A program made the translations under genes and the position numbers. Shown one piece after another: positions 7,203 through 15,193 of a DNA stretch of 18,701 nucleotides (its first letter is position 1; every line of letters starts with the position of its first letter). The notes beneath the pieces are model-generated. The model ran no database searches and was not told the origin of the DNA. It saw only the letters and a program-made list of their open reading frames with translations. The stretch spans positions 1 to 18,701 of the forward strand of contig JAFAAN010000169.1 of the NCBI GenBank assembly GCA_023426545.1, written 5' to 3'. The DNA is from Pseudomonadota bacterium (lineage in GTDB: Bacteria > Myxococcota > Myxococcia > Myxococcales > Myxococcaceae).

Positions 7203-8111
7203 ATGCGCAGCCGCGTGTCCTTCGAGCAATTCCGCCAGACGTCGCTCTTCCCACGAGGGCTCTCCGCGGCCACCCGGGCCCCGGAGGGCACGGCCGCTCC
7301 CCGGCCCGAGGGAGGAGCGATTGCTCCCGTGGCGCCCGCGCCGCGGCCGGTGGCGCCGCCGATACCGCAGCCGCCGCACGACCTCATGCCCGAGGAGGCC
7401 TCCCGCATCCTCACGCGCCCGCCCACGCGCGAGGAGCTGTGGTCGCGCGCCGAGTCGCTGGCGTGGCGGCTGAGCGCCGAGCTGGGGGTGCCGGTGCGGC
7501 TGTCGGTGACGGACAACCGGTCCACCATGGTGTCCTTCCGCCGCGGCGCCTCGGTGCTGGCGCTGCGGCTGCACCACATGTTCCTGGACGCACCCGAGCC
7601 GGTGGTGCGCGCGGTGGCGGACTACGCGGGCCGGGGGTACCGCAGCGCGGGCGCCATCCTGGACGAGTACATCCGCGGCCAGCAGCCGCGCATCCGCCAG
7701 CTCCGCCGCGAGTCCGACGCGGACCTCAACCCGCGCGGGCGCTGTTTCGACCTGCAAGCGCTTTACGACGCCACCAACCGCGACTTTTTTCAGGACGGTA
7801 TCCAGGCGCGGATTGGCTGGGGACGCATGCCGCCGCGCCGCCGCCGCAAGTCCATCCGCCTGGGCGTCTACGACCACCAGACGCGCGAGATTCGCATCCA
7901 CCCGGCGCTGGACAGCCCGGACGTGCCCTCCTTCTTCGTGGAGTTCATCGTGTTCCACGAGATGCTCCATCAGCTCTTCCCGAGCACGGGCCGCGGGGGC
8001 CGCCGCGTGCACCACCCGCGCGCCTTCCGTGAGCGAGAGCGGACCTTCCCGCACTATGCCGCCGCACTGCGTTGGGAGCGGGAGAACCTGGCCGTGCTGT
8101 TGCGCGGCTGA
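7203..8111 (+). CDS. SprT-like zinc metallopeptidase domain protein
   Basis: Protein of about 302 residues. The first 60 or so are Pro/Ala-rich and look disordered (PVAPAPRPVAPPIPQPPHD). The rest matches the layout of SprT-like proteins: a helical lead, then FIVFHEMLHQLFP with the HExxH zinc site at residues 252-256, followed by a His/Arg-rich segment (VHHPRAFRERERTFPHY) that probably supplies the third ligand. A DNA-protein crosslink protease role is known for the eukaryotic Spartan branch; for bacterial members function is mostly unknown, so none is claimed. No signal peptide, so cytoplasmic. The ATG at 7203 is preferred over a GTG at 7191, whose purine stretch touches the start codon. The next gene is pyruvate kinase on the same strand. 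Confidence 0.75.
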   Translation: MRSRVSFEQFRQTSLFPRGLSAATRAPEGTAAPRPEGGAIAPVAPAPRPVAPPIPQPPHDLMPEEASRILTRPPTREELWSRAESLAWRLSAELGVPVRLSVTDNRSTMVSFRRGASVLALRLHHMFLDAPEPVVRAVADYAGRGYRSAGAILDEYIRGQQPRIRQLRRESDADLNPRGRCFDLQALYDATNRDFFQDGIQARIGWGRMPPRRRRKSIRLGVYDHQTREIRIHPALDSPDVPSFFVEFIVFHEMLHQLFPSTGRGGRRVHHPRAFRERERTFPHYAAALRWERENLAVLLRG

Positions 8112-8212
8112 GCGCTGCTTCGTTCGCTGGCTCGTTTACCGTTTTACCGAGCGAAGCGGCTCATGCAGCGTGCTTGACGCTGCCGCCATGGAAACCCATC
8201 CTCACGGGCTCT

Positions 8213-9646
<1,434 letters not shown>

Positions 9647-9658
9647 GCGGGCCCGGGG

Positions 9659-11161
9659 CTACTTGATGCCCTGGAGCACCCGCCGGGGGATGTCGGCCTC
9701 GACGAAGACGGCATAGAGCGCCGGGTCCAGCTGCCCGGCGTCGGACTCGCGCTTGAGGATGTCGAGCGCGAGCGTGTGGGGCACGGCCTTCTTGTAGGGC
9801 CGGTCGCTCGCCGTGAGGGCGTCGTAGATGTCGCAGATGGACATCATCCGGGACTGCACGGGGATGTCCTTCTCGGCGCGGGGGTAGCCGGTGCCGTCCA
9901 GCTTCTCATGGTGGGCGTAGGCAATCTCCGGCACGCGGCGCAGCGTGCGCGTCCACGGAATCTGGGACAGGAAGCGGTAGGTGTGCTCGACGTGGCTCTC
10001 GATTTCGCGCCGCTCCTCGGGAGAGAGGGTGCCGCGGGCGATGGAGAGCGACTGGATTTCCGCGGGCAGCAGCAGCGGCTGGGCCTGACCGTGGGCGTCC
10101 ACGAAGCGCAGCGCCCCCAGCTCGTGGAGGCGCTCGAAGTTGCCCTGCGCGAGCACCGTGGGGCGGTTGCAGGAGAGGACGAACGCCAGCACCTCGTCGA
10201 GCTGCCCCGACTCGCGGGCGAGGCGCTCCTCTTCCTCGGCCTCGATTTCCGGCAGGTTCGCGTGGCCGCGCACCTTCACGGCCTCCAGGCGGCGGCGGTA
10301 GCTCTGGAGCTGCAGGTCCTTGCGCGCGAGCTGGAAGCGGGCGCGCAGGCCCTCCAGCTCGTGGGGGTAGAGCTTCTCCGCCTTCACGAGCACCGGCTCG
10401 CGCACGCCCACCTTGCCGAAGTCGTGCAGCAGCGAGGCGTAGCGCAGCTCCTGGATTTCGCCCGGGGAGAAGCGCGTGTGGGCGTAGGGGCCGGTGGACA
10501 GGTGCTCGAGCGTCTGGGCCAGCGCCACGGTGAGGTCGGCCACGCGGCCGGAGTGGCCGGCGGTGGTCGGGTCCCTGGACTCGATGGCGACGACGGAGGC
10601 GGAGACGAAGCCCTCGAAGAGGCGGTTGATGTCCTCATGGAGGAGGGCGTTCTCGATGGCGCCGGCGGCCTGGGCGCCCAGGGCGAGCAGCAACTCCTCG
10701 TCCTCGGCGTTGAAGCTGCCGCCGTCCAGCTTGTTGAGGGCCTGGATGACGCCCGTCACCTCGCCGCCGGCGTCGCGCATGGGGACGCAGAGGATGGTCT
10801 TCGTTTGGTAACCGCTGGAGCTGTCGAACGAGCGGTTGAAGCGGGCGTCGGCGTAGGCGTCGGGGATGTTGATGACGGCGCCCGTCTGGGCCACCTGGCC
10901 GGCGACGCCGCTGCCCACCGGGAGGCGGATTTCACTCTTCGAGCCCTGCGCCACCTTGCTCCACAGCTCGTTGCGCTCGCGGTCCAGGATGAACAGCGAG
11001 CAGCGGTCCGCCTCCACCACCTTGGTGGCCTCGAAGAGGATGAGCGGCAGGAGCAGGTCGAGGTCGCGCTCGGCGCTCATCGCCTTCGCGACATCCAGGA
11101 TGGACGTGAGCTTCGCCAGGCGGCGGTTGAGCTCGGGCAGTGGGGCGGGTTGAGCGAGCAC
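9659..11161 (-). CDS. GAF and HD-GYP domain protein, likely cyclic-di-GMP phosphodiesterase
   Basis: Soluble 500-residue signalling protein. An N-terminal GAF sensor (about 30-180; CSLFILDRERNELWSKVAQG, GSGVAGQVAQTG) is followed by an HD-GYP domain with YASLLHDFGKVGV (His246-Asp247) and AHHEKLDGTGYP (GYP at 425-427). HD-GYP domains hydrolyse cyclic di-GMP with two or three metal ions, and these residues are present. In typical members HD and GYP are about 60 residues apart; here they are about 178 apart, so an extra segment of more than 100 charged, helical residues (about 275-390) sits between them. The GTG start at 11161 has GGAG 8 bases upstream. It diverges from rpe and converges with pyk. 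The GAF ligand is unknown. Confidence 0.88.
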   Translation of the reverse strand: MLAQPAPLPELNRRLAKLTSILDVAKAMSAERDLDLLLPLILFEATKVVEADRCSLFILDRERNELWSKVAQGSKSEIRLPVGSGVAGQVAQTGAVINIPDAYADARFNRSFDSSSGYQTKTILCVPMRDAGGEVTGVIQALNKLDGGSFNAEDEELLLALGAQAAGAIENALLHEDINRLFEGFVSASVVAIESRDPTTAGHSGRVADLTVALAQTLEHLSTGPYAHTRFSPGEIQELRYASLLHDFGKVGVREPVLVKAEKLYPHELEGLRARFQLARKDLQLQSYRRRLEAVKVRGHANLPEIEAEEEERLARESGQLDEVLAFVLSCNRPTVLAQGNFERLHELGALRFVDAHGQAQPLLLPAEIQSLSIARGTLSPEERREIESHVEHTYRFLSQIPWTRTLRRVPEIAYAHHEKLDGTGYPRAEKDIPVQSRMMSICDIYDALTASDRPYKKAVPHTLALDILKRESDAGQLDPALYAVFVEADIPRRVLQGIK

Positions 11162-11322
11162 TCGGCGGCTCCAGGAGAAGCGGCCAGGGGCCGCGAAGGG
11201 CTACAAAGTTCTAGCACGGGTAGACAGGGCCCCGCCCCCGGAGCCCCACTTTGCGGTCCCTGGCGTGTCTGCTGGACGTCTGCGGGCTGCGTTCGGCCTT
11301 AGCCGGAGCGCGGGATGCGGTT

Positions 11323-11994
11323 ATGAAGCGCGGCATGAGCCGCCGCCCCGTTCGCATCTCTCCCTCGCTCTTGTCCTGTGACTTCGGCCGCTTGGCCGAG
11401 GAGGTCCGCGCCGTCGAAGCCGCTGGCGCGGATTGGATTCACGTGGATGTCATGGATGGCCGCTTTGTTCCGAACATCACGATTGGCCCCGTGGTGGTGG
11501 AGGCCATCAAGCGGGTGGCGACGAAGCCGCTGGACGTGCACCTGATGATTGTGGAGCCGGAGCGCTACGTGGACGCCTTCGTGAAGGCGGGGGCGGACGT
11601 GCTGACGGTGCACGTGGAGGCCAGTCCGCACCTGCACCGGACGCTTCAGCAGATTCGGAGCGCGGGGGCGAAGCCGGCGGTGGTGTTGAACCCGGGCACG
11701 CCGCTGTCGGCCATCGAGGAGGTGCTGGGCGACGTGGACATGGTCCTGCTGATGAGCGTGAACCCGGGCTTCGGGGGCCAGAGCTTCATCGCGTCCACGG
11801 TGGACAAGGTGCGCCGGCTGCGCGGGATGCTGGATGCGCGCGGGCGGAAGGACGTGGACATCGAGGTGGATGGCGGCATCAACGCCGTCACGGCGAAGCA
11901 GGTGGTGGAGGCCGGGGCCACGGTGCTGGTGGCGGGCAGCTACGTCTTCGGCGCGAAGGACTACGCGGAGGCCATCCGCTCGCTGCGGCCCTGA
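11323..11994 (+). CDS. rpe: Ribulose-phosphate 3-epimerase
   Basis: Pentose-phosphate enzyme that interconverts ribulose 5-phosphate and xylulose 5-phosphate. The 223-residue TIM barrel has all family landmarks: ISPSLLSCDFGRL, IHVDVMDGRFVPNITIG (first catalytic Asp), PLDVHLMI (metal His), MSVNPGFGGQSF (phosphate loop) and IEVDGGINA (second catalytic Asp). The length equals that of well-known homologues. The ATG at 11323 is preferred for a GGGA stretch upstream; the ATG at 11335 is a close alternative and the frame extends to 11251 without support. It shares a 160-base divergent promoter region with the HD-GYP gene. Its stop lies 10 bases from that of the converging response regulator. Confidence 0.96.
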   Translation: MKRGMSRRPVRISPSLLSCDFGRLAEEVRAVEAAGADWIHVDVMDGRFVPNITIGPVVVEAIKRVATKPLDVHLMIVEPERYVDAFVKAGADVLTVHVEASPHLHRTLQQIRSAGAKPAVVLNPGTPLSAIEEVLGDVDMVLLMSVNPGFGGQSFIASTVDKVRRLRGMLDARGRKDVDIEVDGGINAVTAKQVVEAGATVLVAGSYVFGAKDYAEAIRSLRP

Positions 11995-12004
11995 GGCCGC
12001 GGGC

Positions 12005-12391
12005 TCAGGTGCGGGGCCGCGCCACGGAGGTGGCGAGCCGGGCGACGCGGGTCATGAAGGTGGGGTCGAAGGGCTTCACCTCGTAGTCGTCGGCGCCGAG
12101 CTCGAAGCAGACGTGGCGGGTGAACTGGTCCTCGACAGCGCTGAGGATGATGACCTTGCAGTCGCGGGTGCTGGGGTCCTGCTTGAGCTGGGCGAGCAGG
12201 TCGCGCCCGTCCTGGTGCTGGTTGATGTCGAGGATGATGACGGCCGGCTGGTGCTCGCGGGCGAGCTCCAGGACGCGCTCGGAGGTGGTGTCCGAGATGC
12301 AGTTCAGCCCGGACCGCTTCCCCTCGCGGGCGAGGGCGGAGACGATGAGGGGCTCGTCATCGGAGATGAGGACGACGGGGGGCGGCGTCAT
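12005..12391 (-). CDS. Single-domain response regulator (CheY-like receiver)
   Basis: Receiver domain alone, 128 residues, with no output domain. The acidic pocket Asp11-Asp12, phospho-acceptor Asp55 (VIILDINQH), switch residue Ser84 (VIILSAVED) and Lys106 (EVKPFD) are all in place, so it should be phosphorylatable. Such stand-alone receivers act by protein contacts, for example in phosphorelays, chemosensory pathways or motility. No histidine kinase lies beside it, so its partner is encoded elsewhere; the nearby HD-GYP gene is not in an operon with it. The ATG at 12391 was chosen; a TTG six codons earlier is possible. Confidence 0.9.
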   Translation of the reverse strand: MTPPPVVLISDDEPLIVSALAREGKRSGLNCISDTTSERVLELAREHQPAVIILDINQHQDGRDLLAQLKQDPSTRDCKVIILSAVEDQFTRHVCFELGADDYEVKPFDPTFMTRVARLATSVARPRT

Positions 12392-12579
12392 GGCTTCGAG
12401 GTGCAACAATGCTGTCTCTACCTCGTGAAATGAGGCGAAGCGGGAAACTGTCAGGGAGTACAGGAATTTCTTGGTCTTGGGAAGCGGAGTCGGAGGCCAC
12501 CCGGGGAGCGCCGGCCCGCCGGGCCGCGCAGGTGGGGGGGCGTGGGGAGGGGGGCGGAAGAAAAGGTGATCCGAGGACG

Positions 12580-12608
12580 TTGACTCGGCTGGGCGGCTCG
12601 GGTACTAC
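12580..12608 (+). promoter_or_regulatory. Promoter of the tRNA-Pro gene
   Basis: TTGACT (12580-12585), a 17-base spacer and TACTAC (12603-12608) give a good sigma-70-type promoter. Transcription would begin near 12615, about 44 bases before the mature tRNA. The rest of the 267-base gap behind the response regulator (12392-12579) contains no gene or clear signal. Confidence 0.65.
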
Positions 12609-12658
12609 CGCCCGCACTTCGCCGGTCCCGAGAAGGACCCGCCGGCGAGGCGACATAT

Positions 12659-12735
12659 CGGGGAGTGGCTCAGCCTGGTAGAGCACTTGGTTCGGGACCA
12701 AGGGGTCGCAGGTTCAAATCCTGTCTCCCCGACCA
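12659..12735 (+). tRNA. tRNA-Pro (anticodon CGG)
   Basis: A 77-base cloverleaf. The acceptor arms CGGGGAG (12659-12665) and CTCCCCG (12725-12731) pair perfectly, followed by discriminator A and an encoded CCA (12733-12735). The anticodon stem CTTGG/CCAAG encloses the loop TTCGGGA, giving anticodon CGG at 12693-12695, which reads CCG proline codons. The T-arm carries GGTTCAAATCC. A CGG-reading tRNA is expected in a genome rich in CCG codons. It has its own promoter and terminator, and the DNA just downstream holds an integrase remnant. Confidence 0.97.
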
Positions 12736-12740
12736 CGTCA

Positions 12741-12785
12741 TGAAGCGGGCTGGAGATCGAAAGGTCTCCAGCCCGTTTCATTTTG
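12741..12785 (+). terminator. Strong intrinsic terminator of the tRNA-Pro transcript
   Basis: TGAAGCGGGCTGGAGA (12741-12756) pairs with TCTCCAGCCCGTTTCA (12765-12780) over 16 bp with one G-T wobble. The loop has 8 bases and TTTT follows. It begins five bases after the CCA end. Confidence 0.9.
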
Positions 12786-12799
12786 GGCCTCCTGCTTCG

Positions 12800-12942
12800 C
12801 CCCCCCCGGCATCCGGATGGCCGCCGATTGGGTCGCTGGGCTGAGGTGCATATAGCGCTGGGTGATGGAGAGGTTCTGGTGCCCGCCATCGCCAGCCGGG
12901 AGCAGAAGGTGTGGTGGAGGATGTGGATGCTCCCCGTCACCT
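12800..12942 (-). pseudogene. Tyrosine recombinase (integrase) C-terminal remnant, frameshifted
   Basis: On the reverse strand, one frame reads SIHILHHTFCSRLAMAG and the next frame continues GHQNLSITQRYMHLSPATQ. Together they match the end of XerC/D-like phage integrases, where HxLRHTFCS carries the second catalytic Arg, GH the later His, and RYMHLS the nucleophile Tyr. Here the Arg is replaced by His (HILHH) and about ten residues plus the frame are missing between the two pieces. No N-terminal half is present. An 8-base C-run (12800-12807) near the end shifts the frame again. It is a dead fragment lying 65 bases from the 3' end of a tRNA gene, the usual integrase location. Confidence 0.75.
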
Positions 12943-13120
12943 TCAGCCCGGCCAGCCGCCTGCTGCGGCCTCCACACCGAGAGCAGGCGGAGACATCCAG
13001 CGCGAACATCCGGCGCAGCAGTCCCGCCCAATCCAAACGCGGCGTGCGCTCCCTCGTCGACTCCACCGTCGCAGCCTGGGCCGGGCTCTCCTCCTCCAGC
13101 TCCGGCTCTGCCCCCGCTTG
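12943..13120 (-). pseudogene. Transposase-like zinc-ribbon C-terminal remnant
   Basis: The reverse strand reads PRLDWAGLLRRMFALDV followed by SACSRCGGRSRRLAGL. This resembles the C-terminal tail of IS91-type transposases common in myxobacteria, with a CxxC zinc ribbon behind a hydrophobic/basic helix. Ahead of it is an acidic stretch, AEPELEEESPAQ, encoded by a repeat that recurs at 15421. The frame then runs straight into the integrase remnant, so the two fragments are fused. No start, no catalytic part and no terminal inverted repeats were found. The IS91 assignment is from memory of the motif and is moderate. Confidence 0.6.
13078..13120. repeat. 43-base dispersed repeat, copy 1
   Basis: This stretch matches 15421-15463 at 40 of 43 positions in the same orientation. 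It encodes the acidic tail QAGAEPELEEE on the reverse strand within the transposase-like remnant, so the repeat is probably a vestige of the same mobile element at both places. Confidence 0.8.
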
Positions 13121-13248
13121 AGGGAGCGCCAAGAGGTCCAGGCCCCTGCTACGCACCTGAAGGGAGCGCGGTCTGGGCAGGCATGTACCCCAAGGGGGCT
13201 CAAGCGGCCTGTCCACCGGACGGGAATTTCACTCGGGCGGCCCCGTCA

Positions 13249-13312
13249 GCGGCCCTCCTTGGCCCCCCTGCACCCTCCCTCCCCTTAACAGCGCCCCTAT
13301 CCCTCTGATGCG
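13249..13312. repeat. Dispersed repeat A (partner at 14378)
   Basis: This segment matches 14378-14423 in the same orientation: an identical GCGGCCCTCCT, then GGCCCC, an extra 18 bases in this copy, then AACAG-x-GCC and a similar run ending ATGCG. About 40 of 46 aligned bases agree. Its right end abuts the acyl-CoA dehydrogenase remnant. Origin unknown; probably part of a mobile element or its target. Confidence 0.6.
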
Positions 13313-13381
13313 TTCTACCAGGGCACCAGCGAGGTGCAGCGGATGGTGATTGCCCGCGAGACGTTCAGGCTGCTGGGCTGA
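13307..13381 (+). pseudogene. Acyl-CoA dehydrogenase C-terminal fragment
   Basis: Reading DAFYQGTSEVQRMVIARE then TFRLLG and a stop codon. This is the hallmark C-terminal segment of acyl-CoA dehydrogenases (usually YEGTSEIQRMVIAREL), which binds the flavin of the neighbouring subunit. Only about 24 codons remain, and an in-frame TAA lies just upstream. There is no start or ribosome-binding site. It is a debris fragment, probably cut off from a gene whose main body has been lost or moved by recombination at repeat A. Confidence 0.75.
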
Positions 13382-13440
13382 AGTCCTGCACATGGTCGCG
13401 CAACGTGTGCGCGGCCAGTGCGCCCTTACAGGGCTCTGTC

Positions 13441-13707
13441 CTACTTGCAGGCGGACTCGTCGGGGTGGTGGCCCCGGAGCTGCGTCAGGCCGTCGGTGCA
13501 CGCGGCAGTGCAGACCCTGGCCGTCTCGTCGCTCTTCCAGCAGGAACCGTCGGCGCCGTAGGTCACTTCGGCGGTGGCCTGAATCTCGGGGGTCGTGGCC
13601 TTGATGCAGGCCAGGTACTTCTTGCACTCGGCGCTCTGCTCCGAGTCATCGCTGCCACATGCCGTCAGTCCCAACACCGCAACCGCCAGGATCATCGACT
13701 TGAACAA
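13441..13707 (-). CDS. Small cysteine-rich lipoprotein
   Basis: An 88-residue protein with a lipoprotein signal (MFKSMILAVAVLGLTAC, lipobox LTAC, lipidated Cys17). Gly follows the Cys, so an outer-membrane location is likely. The mature part has six more cysteines (28, 34, 56, 66, 70, 87), enough for three disulfides, in the spacing C-x5-C-x21-C-x9-C-x3-C-x16-C. The start is a TTG at 13707, justified by a perfect GGAGG about 5 bases upstream; the ATG four codons later would be too far from it. Similar small Cys-rich lipoproteins are frequent in myxobacteria, function unknown. It is an intact single gene within the debris region. The gap 13708-13893 has no convincing gene. Confidence 0.8.
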   Translation of the reverse strand: MFKSMILAVAVLGLTACGSDDSEQSAECKKYLACIKATTPEIQATAEVTYGADGSCWKSDETARVCTAACTDGLTQLRGHHPDESACK

Positions 13708-13893
13708 GGTTCCTCCGAATCAAAGGGGGATCTGTCGTCTACCTGACCGTGTGGGGTGTGCTCAACCCTCCTTGGAGTCAGAATGCCCCGTCGCAGATGA
13801 GCCTCCGCCGACACCTCATCCACTTCGAAGGTAGGCGCATTGCGCGGGGCCAGGCCCGCGCGGTGAGCAGCGCGTCCGTGACGGGGGCCTCGC

Positions 13894-14523
13894 TCACCGG
13901 AGGACACGAGGCTGCATCAGCCCACCGTAATCCAGGTGGAAGAGACACACGAGCCGGCGCTGGAGGTCTTCGCTCCAGGCCGGGGCTCCGGGCTCGTTCG
14001 TCTCCACGGCCAGTTCCTCGCGCAGGCGGGCGGCGGCCTCGGACACATTCCGTGCTTCCGTCAGACAACCTTCCTGGAAGCGCAGCGCGTGGACCTCGTG
14101 CCAGCAGATGGCGGTGTGGGCGGTGTGCCTTCTCACCTCCCGCATGGGCTCGGGAAGATCGAAGCCGTGGATGTATCCATCACCCAGCAGCATTCCCCCG
14201 GTGATTGGAGTGGGAGCGTGCAGGTCCTGGAATAGGACGGGCAGACGCTCCTTTTCATCGAGGTTGACCGAGGCCTCCCTACCGAACAGCCGGGGGCCAC
14301 GTCCGGCACGGATGCGCAGCCGCTCGACGTAGGGAAGCCTCAGGCGGAATTGTTCGAGGTACAGGGCTCCATCCGAGGCGGCCCTCCTCGGCCCCTCAAC
14401 AGGGCCACCATCCCGCTTATGCGTCAGCGGAGGATGAACGTGGAGTTTGATCGTCTTGGGGAGTGGCCGCTTCGCCTTGCCCCGAATCTCAGTGGGTTGG
14501 CTCCTGCTCCGGGATGAAGACAT
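13894..14523 (-). CDS. Hypothetical protein, possibly rebuilt at its 5' end
   Basis: Open frame of 209 codons that I do not recognise. From about residue 55 on it looks like real protein (LYLEQFRLRLPYVERLRI, DLHAPTPITGGMLLGDGYIHG, HTAICWHEVHALRFQEG, LVCLFHLDYGGL), with no signal peptide, membrane segment or known catalytic motif. The first 50 residues are basic and low in complexity, and residues 34-49 are encoded by dispersed repeat B, so the N-terminus may be foreign or non-coding. The ATG at 14523 has GGAGG 12 bases upstream and overlaps the end of the preceding gene by 35 bases, which suggests a two-gene operon. It may also be a 5'-truncated relic with a later start. Confidence 0.5.
   Translation of the reverse strand: MSSSRSRSQPTEIRGKAKRPLPKTIKLHVHPPLTHKRDGGPVEGPRRAASDGALYLEQFRLRLPYVERLRIRAGRGPRLFGREASVNLDEKERLPVLFQDLHAPTPITGGMLLGDGYIHGFDLPEPMREVRRHTAHTAICWHEVHALRFQEGCLTEARNVSEAAARLREELAVETNEPGAPAWSEDLQRRLVCLFHLDYGGLMQPRVLR
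14378..14423. repeat. Dispersed repeat B (partner at 13249)
   Basis: Shorter copy of repeat A, lacking its central 18 bases. It lies inside the N-terminal part of the hypothetical gene, where it encodes HKRDGGPVEGPRRA on the reverse strand. Confidence 0.6.
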
Positions 14524-15193
14524 GGAGCGGTCGCTCCTCCATCCAAGCGTCCATCATTCCGTTCTCAAGCAACTTCCCGACGACGTGGTAGCGCGACACC
14601 ATGGCGGGGGAGGTGAGCGCGTCCTCGCAGACGACCGTGGCGTCGCCCAGATAGGATGCGTGACACATCCACACCTGCGCGCTGTCGTTCCAGAGGAACC
14701 CGACGTGGTAGTCGAGTCCGACAACGTAGAGCCCTGCACCGGCTCTCCTCACGCGGTCGATGACCCTGGACACGGGACGGCCGCGAAACCGCCAGGTCTT
14801 TTTCGGAGGTGCCAGCGCCTTCACGATGTACTCGGCGTGCTGCTGGGCCATCCGCACGCGATCGACGCGGAATCCGGCGTCTCGCAGCACCGTGGCGACG
14901 AAGTAGCCACAGGCGATGGTCCCTGTGCGTGGCGTCTGGCTGTCGCCGTAGAACTCCCACGGCGTGCCGTACAAGGCCGGTATCAGTTGTCGCGTCAGGG
15001 CATCGAGCACGGTCGCGCGGGCCTCGTCCCGCAGCGCGATGCGCCCCGCGCCGGGTTGGTGCCACTGCTTGCCGAAAGCGTGTCGTCGAGCCTCCAGCTC
15101 GGAGATCGTCTCGGCATAGGGCCGCTCTGGACGTGAAGTCTCGCGCTCCACGTCGACAGGGGCCAGGGCGAGGAGCAGCAGGATGGGAACCAT
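14489..15193 (-). CDS. Secreted NlpC/P60-like cysteine peptidase fold protein (putative)
   Basis: A 234-residue protein starting with a short signal-like segment (MVPILLLLALAP). The core resembles the papain-like NlpC/P60 layout: a cysteine at the head of a helix in GTIACGYFVATVL (Cys95), a His at a strand start in LDYHVGFLWND (His163) and WMCHAS (His178), which parallels the HVGIY...IHAS pattern of the family. Such proteins usually cut peptidoglycan stem peptides or related amides. The usual DCSGF is ACGYF here, so it is divergent and the call is tentative. The ATG at 15193 was chosen because it begins the signal; a longer frame reaches 15277. It is followed, with 35 bases of overlap, by the hypothetical gene. 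Confidence 0.55.
   Translation of the reverse strand: MVPILLLLALAPVDVERETSRPERPYAETISELEARRHAFGKQWHQPGAGRIALRDEARATVLDALTRQLIPALYGTPWEFYGDSQTPRTGTIACGYFVATVLRDAGFRVDRVRMAQQHAEYIVKALAPPKKTWRFRGRPVSRVIDRVRRAGAGLYVVGLDYHVGFLWNDSAQVWMCHASYLGDATVVCEDALTSPAMVSRYHVVGKLLENGMMDAWMEERPLHVFIPEQEPTH

Noticed and set aside
8112..8212. Terminator or promoter in the gap before pyruvate kinase
   Set aside because: The inverted bases are interrupted and no T-run or paired -35/-10 boxes could be found; recorded only as a possible regulatory repeat.
9776..11302. Open frame of 508 codons on the plus strand
   Set aside because: It is antisense to the HD-GYP gene, has no recognisable motif and is made of repeated Val, Gly, Leu, Glu and Ala typical of a shadow frame.
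12800..13125. A single hypothetical or integrase gene on the minus strand (long frame up to 13216)
   Set aside because: Motifs of two unrelated families occur in different frames, with the catalytic Arg lost and a deletion, so this is debris rather than a working gene.
13692..13907. Open frame of 71 codons on the minus strand
   Set aside because: It overlaps the ribosome-binding region of the lipoprotein gene and has no motif; part of it might be a relic, but nothing supports a gene.
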